64,000 nt of DNA from Metaphire vulgaris (Eukaryota > Annelida > Clitellata > Crassiclitellata > Megascolecidae), in NCBI GenBank assembly GCA_018105865.1, contig CM030853.1, positions 4,077,429 through 4,141,428 of the forward strand. Reading direction: 5' to 3'. A program made the translations under genes and the position numbers. How positions within the stretch are numbered: the first letter of the stretch is position 1; each line of letters starts with the position of its first letter. Below the pieces are notes generated by a model. The model did not search any database, was not told the DNA's origin, and saw only the letters and a list, made by a program, of their open reading frames with translations. Below, in pieces: positions 51,001 to 63,000 of the stretch.

Positions 51001-54000
51001 CCCAGGCAACCACTGGAGGCACGAGCGGGACAGGTCCAACTGAAGAAACTCCGTCGACGGCAGAAACGCCTCTACAAACAACCGGCGGCACACACGTTAC
51101 CGGTCCAACTGAAGAGACTCCGTCGACGGCAGAAACTGCCCATGCAACAACAGGTGGAACGCTAGGGACAGGTCCAACGGAAGAAACTCCGTCGACGGCA
51201 GAAACGCCTCTGCAAACAAGCGGCGGCACTCACGGTACCGGTCCAATTGAAGAAACTCCATCGACGGCAGAAACGGCCAAGAGAACAACAGGTGGCACGC
51301 CTGGGACAGGTCCAACTGAAGAAACTCCATCGACGGCAGAAACGCCCAAGAGAACCACAAGTGGCACTCTAGGGACAGGTCCAACTGAAGAAACTCCTTC
51401 GACGGCAGAAACGGCCCAAGCAACAACAGCTGGAACACTAGGGACAGGCCCAACTGAAGAAACTCCGTCGACGGCAGAAACGCCTCTGCAAACAAGCGGC
51501 GGCACTCACGGTACCGGTCCAACTGAAGAAACTCCGTCTACGGCAGAAACAGGCAAGAGAACAACAGGTGGCAAGCCTGGAACAGGTCCAACTGAAGAAA
51601 CTCCATCGACGGCAGAAACGGCCAAGAGAACAACAGAAGGAACGCAAGGAACAGGTCCAACTGAAGAAACTCCATCAACGGCAGAAACGGCCAAGAGAAC
51701 AACAGGTGGCACTTTATGGACAGGTCCAACTGAAGAAACTCCATCGACGGCAGAAACGCCCAAGAGAACAACAAGTGGCCCTCTAGGGACAGGTCCAACT
51801 GAAGAAACTCCATCGACGGCAGAAACGCCCAACAGAACAACAAGTGGCCCTCTAGGAACAGGTCCAACGGAAGAAACTCCGTCGACGGCAGAAACGCCCC
51901 AGGCAACCACTGGAGGCACGCACGGGACAGGTCCAACGGATGAAACTCCGTCGACGGCAGAAACGCCTCTACAAACAACCGGCGGCACACACGGTACCGG
52001 TCCAACTGAAGAAACTCCGTCGACGGCAGAAACGGCCCAAGCAACAACAGGTGGAACGCCAGGGACAGGTCCAACTGAAGAAACTCCATCGACGGCAGAA
52101 GCGGCCAAGAGAACAACAGAAGGAACGCAAGGAACAGGTCCAACTGAAGAAACTCCATCGACGGCAGAAACGGCCAAGAGAACAACAGGTGGCACGCCTG
52201 GGACAGGTCCAACTGAAGAAACTCCATCGACGGCAGAAACGCCCAAGAAAACAACAAGTGGACCTCTAGGGACAGGTCCAACTGAAGAAACTCCATCGAC
52301 GGCAGAAACGACCCAAGCAACAACAGGTGGAACGCAAGGAACAGGTCCAACGGAAGAAACTCCGTCGACGGCAGAAACGCCCCAGGCAACCACTGGAGGC
52401 ACGAGCGGACAGGTCCAACTGAAGAAACTCCGTCGACGGCAGAAACGCCTCTACAAACAACCGGCGGCACACACGTTACCGGTCCAACTGAAGAGACTCC
52501 GTCGACGGCAGAAACTGCCCATGCAACAACAGGTGGAACGCTAGGGACAGGTCCAACGGAAGAAACTCCGTCGACGGCAGAAACGCCTCTGCAAACAAGC
52601 GGCGGCACTCACGGTACCGGTCCAATTGAAGAAACTCCATCGACGGCAGAAACGGCCAAGAGAACAACAGGTGGCACGCCTGGGACAGGTCCAACTGAAG
52701 AAACTCCATCGACGGCAGAAACGCCCAAGAGAACAACAAGTGGCACTCTAGGGACAGGTCCAACTGAAGAAACTCCTTCGACGGCAGAAACGGCCCAAGC
52801 AACAACAGCTGGAACACTAGGGACAGGCCCAACTGAAGAAACTCCGTCGACGGCAGAAACGCCTCTGCAAACAAGCGGCGGCACTCACGGTACCGGTCCA
52901 ACTGAAGAAACTCCGTCTACGGCAGAAACAGGCAAGAGAACAACAGGTGGCAAGCCTGGAACAGGTCCAACTGAAGAAACTCCATCGACGGCAGAAACGG
53001 CCAAGAGAACAACAGAAGGAACGCAAGGAACAGGTCCAACTGAAGAAACTCCATCAACGGCAGAAACGGCCAAGAGAACAACAGGTGGCACTTTAGGGAC
53101 AGGTCCAACTGAAGAAACTCCATCGACGGCAGAAACGCCCAAGAGAACAACAAGTGGCCCTCTAGGGACAGGTCCAACTGAAGAAACTCCATCGACGGCA
53201 GAAACGCCCAACAGAACAACAAGTGGCCCTCTAGGAACAGGTCCAACGGAAGAAACTCCGTCGACGGCAGAAACGCCCCAGGCAACCACTGGAGGCACGC
53301 ATGGGACAGGTCCAACGGAAGAATCTCCGTCGACGGCAGAAACGCCTCTACAAACAACCGGCGGCACACACGGTACCGGTCCAACTGAAGAAACTCCGTC
53401 GACGGCAGAAACGGCCCAAGCAACAACAGGTGGAACGCTAGGGACAGGTCCAACTGAAGAAACTCCGTCGACGGCAGAAACGCCTCTGCAAACAAGCGGC
53501 GGCACTCACGGTACCGGTCTAACTGAAGAATCTCCGTCGACGGCAGAAACGGCCAAGAGTACAACAGGTGGCACGCCTGGAACAGGTCCAACTGAAGAAA
53601 CTCCATCGACGGCAGAAACGGCCAAGAGAACAACAGAAGGAACGCAAGGAACAGGTCCAACTGAAGAAACTCCATCGACGGCAGAAACGGCCAAGAGAAC
53701 AACAGGTGGCACTTTAGGGACAGGTCCAACTGAAGAAACTCCATCGACGGCAGAAACGCCCAAGAGAACAACAAGTGGCCCTCTAGGGACAGGTCCAACG
53801 GAAGAAACTCCGTCGACGGCAGAAACGCCCCAGGCAACCACTGGAGGCACGCATGGGACAGGTCCAACGGAAGAAACTCCGTCGACGGCAGAAACGCCTC
53901 TACAAACAACCGGCGGCACACACGGTAACGGTCCAACTGAAGAAACTCCGTCGACGGCAGAAACGGCCCAAGCAACAACAGGTGGAACGCTAGGGACAGG

Positions 54001-57000
54001 TCTAACTGAAGAAACTCCATCGACGGCAGAAAGGGCCCAAGCAACAACAGGTGGAACGCAAGGAACAGGTCCAACGGAAGAAACTCCATCGACGGCAGAA
54101 ACACCCCAGGCAACCACTGGAGGCACGCACACAACAAGTCCAACTGAAGAAACTCCGTCGACTGCAGAAACGCCTCTACAAACAACCGGCGGCACACACG
54201 GTACCGGTCCAACTGAAGAAACTCCATCGACGGCAGAAACGGCCAAGAGAACAACAGGTGGCACGCCTGGGACAGGTCCAGCTGAAGAAACTCCGTCGAC
54301 GGCAGAAACGTCTCTACAAACAACCGGCGGCACACACGGTACCGGTCCAACTGAAGAAACTCCGTCGACGGCAGAAACGACCCAAGCAACAACAGGTGGA
54401 ACGCCAGGGACAAGTCCAACTGAAGAAACTCCATCGACGGCAGAAACGGCCAAGAGAACAACAGAAGGAACGCAAGGAACAGGTCCAACTGAAGAAACTC
54501 CATCGACGGCAGAAACGGCCAAGAGAACAGGTGGCACGCCTGGGACAGGTCCAACTGAAGAAACTCCATCGACGGCAGAAACGCCCAAGAGAACAACAAG
54601 TGGCACTCTAGGGACAGGTCCAACTGAAGAAACTCCATCGACGGCAGAAACGGCCCAAGCAACAACAGCTGGAACGCAAGGAACAGGTCCAACGGAAGAA
54701 ACTCCGTCGACGGCAGAAACGCCCCAGGCAACCACTGGAGGCACGCATGGGACAGGTCCAACGGAAGAAACTCCGTCGACGGCAGAAACGCCTCTACAAA
54801 CAACCGGCGGCACACACGGTACCGGTCCAACTGAAGAAACTCCATCGACGGCAGAAACGGCCAAGAGAACAACAGAAGGAACGCAAGGAACAGGTCCAAC
54901 TGAAGAAACTCCATCGACGGCAGAAACGGCCAAGAGAACAACAGGTCGCACACCTGGGACAGGTCCAACTGAAGAAACTCCATCGACGGCAGAAACGGCC
55001 AAGAGAACAACAGAAGGAACGCAAGGAACAGGTCCAACTGAAGAAACTCCATCGACGGCAGAAACGCCCAAGAGAACAACAGAAGGAACGCAAGGAACAC
55101 GTCCAACTGAAGAAACTCCATCGACGGCAGAAACGGCCAAGAGAACAACAGAAGGAACGCAAGGAACAGGTCCAACTGAAGAAACTCCATCGACGGCAGA
55201 AACGGCCAAGAGAACAACAGGTGGCACGCCTGGGACAGGTCCAACGGAAGAAACTCCATCGACGGCAGAAACGCCCAAGAGAACAACAAGTGGCACTCTA
55301 GGGACAGGTCCCACTGAAGAAACTCCATCGACGGCAGAAACGCCCCAGGCAACCACTGGAGGCACGCGCGGGACAGGTCCAACTGAAGAAACTCCGTCGA
55401 CGGCAGAAACGCCTCTACAAACAACCGGCGGCACCCACGTTACCGGTCCAACTGAAGAAACTCCGTCGACGGCAGAAACGGCCCAAGCAACAACAGGTGG
55501 AACGCTAGGGACACGTCCAACTGACGAAACTCCATCGACGGCAGAAACGGCCCAAGCAACAACAGGTGGGACGCAAGGAACAGGTCCAACGGAAGAAACT
55601 CCATCGACGGCAGAAACACCCCAGGCAACCACTGGAGGCACGCACGCAACAGGTCCAACTGAAGAAACTCCGTCGACTGCAGAAACGCCTCTACAAACAA
55701 CCGGCGGCACACACGGTACCGGTCCAACTGAAGAAACTCCATCGACGGCAGAAACGGCCAAGAGAACAACAGGTGGCACGCCTGGGACAGGTCCAGCTGA
55801 AGAAACTCCGTCGACGGCAGAAACGCCTCTACAAACAACCGGCGGCACACACGGTACCGGTCCAACTGAAGAAACTCCGTCGACGGCAGAAACGGCCCAA
55901 GCAACAACAGGTGGAACGCCAGGGACAGGTCCAACTGAAGAAACTCCATCGACGGCAGAAACGGCCAAGAGAACAACAGAAGGAACGCAAGGAACAGGTC
56001 CAACTGAAGAAACTCCATCGACGGCAGAAACGGCCAAGAGAACAGGTGGCACGCCTGGGACAGGTCCAACTGAAGAAACTCCATCGACGGCAGAAACGCC
56101 CAAGAGAACAACAAGTGGCACTCTAGGGACAGGTCCAACTGAAGAAACTCCATCGACGGCAGAAACGGCCCAAGCAACAACAGCTGGAACGCAAGGAACA
56201 GGTCCAACGGAAGAAACTCCGTCGACGTCAGAAACGCCCCAGGCAACCACTGGAGGCACGCATGGGACAGGTCCAACGGAAGAAACTCCGTCGACGGCAG
56301 AAACGCCTCTACAAACAACCGGCGGCACACACGGTACCGGTCCAACTGAAGAAACTCCATCGACGGCAGAAACGGCCAAGAGAACAACAGGTGGCACGCC
56401 TGGGACAGGTCCAGCTGAAGAAACTCCGTCGACGGCAGAAACGCCTCTACAAACAACCGGCGGCACACACGGTACCGGTCCAACTGAAGAAACTCCATCG
56501 ACGGCAGAAACGGCCAAGAGAACAACAGAAGGAACGCAAAGAACAGGTCCAACTGAAGAAACTCCATCGACGGCAGAAACGGCCAAGAGAACAACAGGTG
56601 GCACGCCTGGGACAGGTCCAACTGAAGAAACTCCATCGACGGCAGAAACGGCCAAGAGAACAACAGAAGGAACGCAAGGAACAGGTCCAACTGAAGAAAC
56701 TCCATCGACGGCAGAAACGCCCAAGAGAACAACAGAAGGAACGCAAGGAACACGTCCAACTGAAGAAACTCCATCGACGGCAGAAACGGCCAAGAGAACA
56801 ACAGAAGGAACGCAAGGAACAGGTCCAACTGAAGAAACTCCATCGACGGCAGAAACGGCCAAGAGAACAACAGGTGGCACGCCTGGGACAGGTCCAACGG
56901 AAGAAACTCCATCGACGGCAGAAACGCCCAAGAGAACAACAAGTGGCACTCTAGGGACAGGTCCCACTGAAGAAACTCCATCGACGGCAGAAACGCCCCA

Positions 57001-60000
57001 GGCAACCACTGGAGGCACGCGCGGGACAGGTCCAACTGAAGAAACTCCGTCGACGGCAGAAACGGCCCAAGCAACAACAGGTGGAACGCTAGGGACACGT
57101 CCAACTGACGAAACTCCATCGACGGCAGAAACGGCCCAAGAAACAACAGGTGGGACGCAAGGAACAGGTCCAACGGAAGAAACTCCATCGACGGCAGAAA
57201 CACCCCAGGCAACCACTGGAGGCACGCACGCAACAGGTCCAACTGAAGAAACTCCGTGGACTGCAGAAACGCCTCTACAAACAACCGGCGGCACACACGG
57301 TACCGGTCCAACTGAAGAAACTCCGTCGACGGCAGAAACGGCCCAAGCAACAACAGGTGGAACGCCAGGGACAGGTCCAACTGAAGAAACTCCATCGACG
57401 GCAGAAACGGCCAAGAGAACAACAGAAAGAACGCAAGGAACAGGTCCAACTGAAGAAACTCCATCGACGGCAGAAACGGCCAAGAGAACAACAGGTGGCA
57501 CGCCTGGGACAGGTCCAACTGAAGAAACTCCATCGACGGCAGAAACGCCCAAGAGAACAACAAGTGGCACTCTAGGGACAGGTCCAACTGAAGAAACTCC
57601 ATCGACGGCAGAAACGGCCAAGCAACAACAGGTGGGACGCAAGGAACAGGTCCAACGGAAGAAACTCCATCGACGGCAGAAACACCCCAGGCAACCACTG
57701 GAGGCACGCACGCAACAGGTCCAACTGAAGAAACTCCGTCGACTGCAGAAACGCCTCTACAAACAACCGGCGGCACACACGGTACCGGTCCAACTGAAGA
57801 AACTCCGTCGACGGCAGAAACGGCCCAAGCAACAACAGGTGGAACGCCAGGGACAGGTCCAACTGAAGAAACTCCATCGACGGCAGAAACGGCCAAGAGA
57901 ACAACAGAAAGAACGCAAGGAACAGGTCCAACTGAAGAAACTCCATCGACGGCAGAAACGGCCAAGAGAACAACAGGTGGCACGCCTGGGACAGGTCCAA
58001 CTGAAGAAACTCCATCGACGGCAGAAACGCCCAAGAGAACAACAAGTGGCACTCTAGGGACAGGTCCAACTGAAGAAACTCCATCGACGGCAGAAACGGC
58101 CCAAGCAACAACAAGTGGCACTCTAGGGACAGGTCCCACTGAAGAAACTCCATCGACGGCAGAAACGCCCCAGGCAACCACTGGAGGCACGCGCGGGACA
58201 GGTCCAACTGAAGAAACTCCGTCGACGGCAGAAACGCCTCTACAAACAACCGGCGGCACCCACGTTACCGGTCCAACTGAAGAAACTCCGTCGACGGCAG
58301 AAACGGCCCAAGCAACAACAGGTGGAACGCTAGGGACACGTCCAACTGACGAAACTCCATCGACGGCAGAAACGGCCCAAGCAACAACAGGTGGGACGCA
58401 AGGAACAGGTCCAACGGAAGAAACTCCATCGACGGCAGAAACACCCCAGGCAACCACTGGAGGCACGCACGCAACAGGTCCAACTGAAGAAACTCCGTGG
58501 ACTGCAGAAACGCCTCTACAAACAACCGGCGGCACACACGGTACCGGTCCAACTGAAGAAACTCCGTCGACGGCAGAAACGGCCCAAGCAACAACAGGTG
58601 GAACGCCAGGGACAGGTCCAACTGAAGAAACTCCATCGACGGCAGAAACGGCCAAGAGAACAACAGAAAGAACGCAAGGAACAGGTCCAACTGAAGAAAC
58701 TCCATCGACGGCAGAAACGGCCAAGAGAACAACAGGTGGCACGCCTGGGACAGGTCCAACTGAAGAAACTCCATCGACGGCAGAAACGCCCAAGAGAACA
58801 ACAAGTGGCACTCTAGGGACAGGTCCAACTGAAGAAACTCCATCGACGGCAGAAACGGCCCAAGCAACAACAGGTGGGACGCAAGGAACAGGTCCAACGG
58901 AAGAAACTCCATCGACGGCAGAAACACCCCAGGCAACCACTGGAGGCACGCACGCAACAGGTCCAACTGAAGAAACTCGGTCGACTGCAGAAACGCCTCT
59001 ACAAACAACCGGCGGCACACACGGTACCGGTCCAACTGAAGAAACTCCGTCGACGGCAGAAACGGCCCAAGCAACAACAGGTGGAACGCCAGGGACAGGT
59101 CCAACTGAAGAAACTCCATCGACGGCAGAAACGGCCAAGAGAACAACAGAAAGAACGCAAGGAACAGGTCCAACTGAAGAAACTCCATCGACGGCAGAAA
59201 CGGCCAAGAGAACAACAGGTGGCATGCCTGGGACAGGTCCAACTGAAGAAACTCCATCGACGGCAGAAACGCCCAAGAGAACAACAAGTGGCACTCTAGG
59301 GACAGGTCCAACTGAAGAAACTCCATCGACGGCAGAAACGGCCCAAGCAACAACAGGTGGAACGCAAGGAACAGGTCCAACGGAAGAAACTCCGTCGACG
59401 GCAGAAACGCCCCAGGCAACCACTGGAGGCACGCATGGGACAGGTCCAACGGAAGAAACTCCGTCGACGGCAGAAACGCCTCTACAAACAACCGGCGGCA
59501 CACACGGTACCGGTCCAACTGAAGAAACTCCATCGACGGCAGAAACGGCCAAGAGAACAACAGGTGGCACGCCTGGGACAGGTCCAACTGAAGAAACTCC
59601 ATCGACGGCAGAAACGGCCAAGAGAACAACAGAAGGAACGCAAGGAACAGGTCCAACTGAAGAAACTCCATCGACGGCAGAAACGGCCAAGAGAACAACA
59701 GGTGGCACTTTAGGGACAGGTCCAACTGAAGAAACTCCATCGACGGCAGAAACGCCCAAGAGAACAACAAGTGGCCCTCTAGGGACAGGTCCAACTGAAG
59801 AAACTCCATCGACGGCAGAAACGCCCAACAGAACAACAAGTGGCCCTCTAGGAACAGGTCCAACGGAAGAAACTCCGTCGACGGCAGAAACGCCCCAGGC
59901 AACCACTGGAGGCACGCATGGGACAGGTCCAACGGAAGAATCTCCGTCGACGGCAGAAACGCCTCTACAAACAACCGGCGGCACACACGGTACCGGTCCA

Positions 60001-63000
60001 ACTGAAGAAACTCCGTCGACGGCAGAAACGGCCCAAGCAACAACAGGTGGAACGCTAGGGACAGGTCCAACTGAAGAAAACTCCGTCGACGGCAGAAACG
60101 CCTCTGCAAACAAGCGGCGGCACTCACGGTACCGGTCTAACTGAAGAATCTCCGTCGACGGCAGAAACGGCCAAGAGTACAACAGGTGGCACGCCTGGAA
60201 CAGGTCCAACTGAAGAAACTCCATCGACGGCAGAAACGGCCAAGAGAACAACTGAAGGAACGCAAGGAACAGGTCCAACTGAAGAAACTCCATCGACGGC
60301 AGAAACGGCCAAGAGAACAACAGGTGGCACTTTAGGGACAGGTCCAACTGAAGAAACTCCATCGACGGCAGAAACGCCCAAGAGAACAACAAGTGGCCCT
60401 CTAGGGACAGGTCCAACGGAAGAAACTCCGTCGACGGCAGAAACGCCCCAGGCAACCACTGGAGGCACGCATGGGACAGGTCCAACGGAAGAAACTCCGT
60501 CGACGGCAGAAACGCCTCTACAAACAACCGGCGGCACACACGGTAACGGTCCAACTGAAGTAACTCCGTCGACGGCAGAAACGGCCCAAGCAACAACAGG
60601 TGGAACGCTAGGGACAGGTCCAACTGAAGAAACTCCATCGACGGCAGAAAGGGCCCAAGCAACAACAGGTGGAACGCAAGGAACAGGTCCAACGGAAGAA
60701 ACTCCATCGACGGCAGAAACACCCCAGGCAACCACTGGAGGCACGCACGCAACAGGTCCAACTGAAGAAACTCCGTCGACTGCAGAAACGCCTCTACAAA
60801 CAACCGGCGGCACACACGGTACCGGTCCAACTGAAGAAACTCCATCGACGGCAGAAACGGCCAAGAGAACAACAGGTGGCACGCCTGGGACAGGTCCAGC
60901 TGAAGAAACTCCGTCGACGGCAGAAACGCCTCTACAAACAACCGGCGGCACACACGGTACCGGTCCAATTGAAGAAACTCCGTCGACGGCAGAAACGGCC
61001 CAAGCAACAACAGGTGGAACGCCAGGGACAGGTCCAACTGAAGAAACTCCATCGACGGCAGAAACGGCCAAGAGAACAACAGAAGGAACGCAAGGAACGG
61101 GTCCAACTGAAGAAACTCCATCGACGGCAGAAACGGCCAAGAGAACAGGTGGCACGCCTGGGACAGGTCCAACTGAAGAAACTCCATCGACGGCAGAAAC
61201 GCCCAAGAGAACAACAAGTGGCACTCTAGGGACAGGTCCAACTGAAGAAACTCCATCGACGGCAGAAACGGCCCAAGCAACAACAGCTGGAACGCAAGGA
61301 ACAGGTCCAACGGAAGAAACTCCGTCGACGGCAGAAACGCCCCAGGCAACCACTGGAGGCACGCATGGGACAGGTCCAACGGAAGAAACTCCGTCGACGG
61401 CAGAAACGCCTCTACAAACAACCGGCGGCACACACGGTACCGGTCCAACTGAAGAAACTCCATCGACGGCAGAAACGGCCAAGAGAACAACGGAAGGAAC
61501 GCAAGGAACAGGTCCAACTGAAGAAACTCCATCGACGGCAGAAACGCCCAAGAGAACAACAGAAGGAACGCAAGGAACACGTCCAACTGAAGAAACTCCA
61601 TCGACGGCAGAAACGGCCAAGAGAACAACAGAAGGAACGCAAGGAACAGGTCCAACTGAAGAAACTCCATCGACGGCAGAAACGGCCAAGAGAACAACAG
61701 GTGGCACGCCTGGGACAGGTCCAACGGAAGAAACTCCATCGACGGCAGAAACGCCCAAGAGAACAACAAGTGGCACTCTAGGGACAGGTCCCACTGAAGA
61801 AACTCCATCGACGGCAGAAACGCCACAGGCAACCACTGGAGGCACGCGCGGGACAGGTCCAACTGAAGAAACTCCGTCGACGGCAGAAACGCCTCTACAA
61901 ACAACCGGCGGCACCCACGTTACCGGTCCAACTGAAGAAACTCCGTCGACGGCAGAAACGGCCCAAGCAACAACAGGTGGAACGCTAGGGACACGTCCAA
62001 CTGACGAAACTCAATCGACGGCAGAAACGGCCCAAGCAACAACAGGTGGAACGCAAGGAACAGGTCCAACGGAAGAAACTCCATCGACGGCAGAAACACC
62101 CCAGGCAACCACTGGAGTCACGCACGCAACAGGTCCAACTGAAGAAACTCCGTCGACTGCAGAAACGCCTCTACATACAACCGGCGGCACACACGGTACC
62201 GGTCCAACTGAAGAAACTCCGTCGACGGCAGAAACGGCCCAAGCAACAACAGGTGGAACGCCAGGGACAGGTCCAACTGAAGAAACTCCATCGACGGCAG
62301 AAACGGCCAAGAGAACAACAGGTGGCACGCCTGGGACAGGTCCAACTGAAGAAACTCCATCGACGGCAGAAACGCCCAAGAGAACAACAGGTGGCACGCC
62401 TGGGACAGGTCCAACTGAAGAAACTCCATCGACGGCAGAAACGCCCAAGAGAACAACAAGTGGCACTCTAAGGACAGGTCCAACTGAAGAAACTCCATCG
62501 ACGGCAGAAACGGCCCAAGCAACAACAGGTGGAACGCAAGGAACAGGTCCAACGGAAGAAACTCCGTCGACGGCAGAAACGCCTCTACAAACAACCGGCG
62601 GCACACACGGTACCGGTCCAACTGAAGAAACTCCATCGACGGCAGAAACGGCCCAAGCAACAACAGGTGGAACGCAAGGAACAGGTCCAACGGAAGAAAC
62701 TCCGTCGACGGCAGAAACGCCTCTACAAACAACCGGCGGCACACACGGTACCGGTCCAACTGAAGAAACTCCATCGACGGCAGAAACGGCCAAGAGAACA
62801 ACAGAAGGAACGCAAGGAACAGGTCCAACTGAAGAAACTCCATCGACGGCAGAAACGGCCAAGAGAACAACAGGTGGCACGCCTGGGACAGGTCCAACTG
62901 AAGAAACTCCATCGACGGCAGAAACGGCCAAGAGAACAACAGAAGGAACGCAAGGAACAGGTCCAACTGAAGAAACTCCATCGACGGCAGAAACGGCCAA

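Noticed and set aside
55440..61904. Antisense open frame of 2154 codons (and similar ones of 1401 and 835 codons)
   Set aside because: These arise because a stop-free 69-bp unit stays open on the opposite strand. There is no start context or exon structure, and substitutions fall at conserved positions of these frames while being silent in the plus-strand frame.
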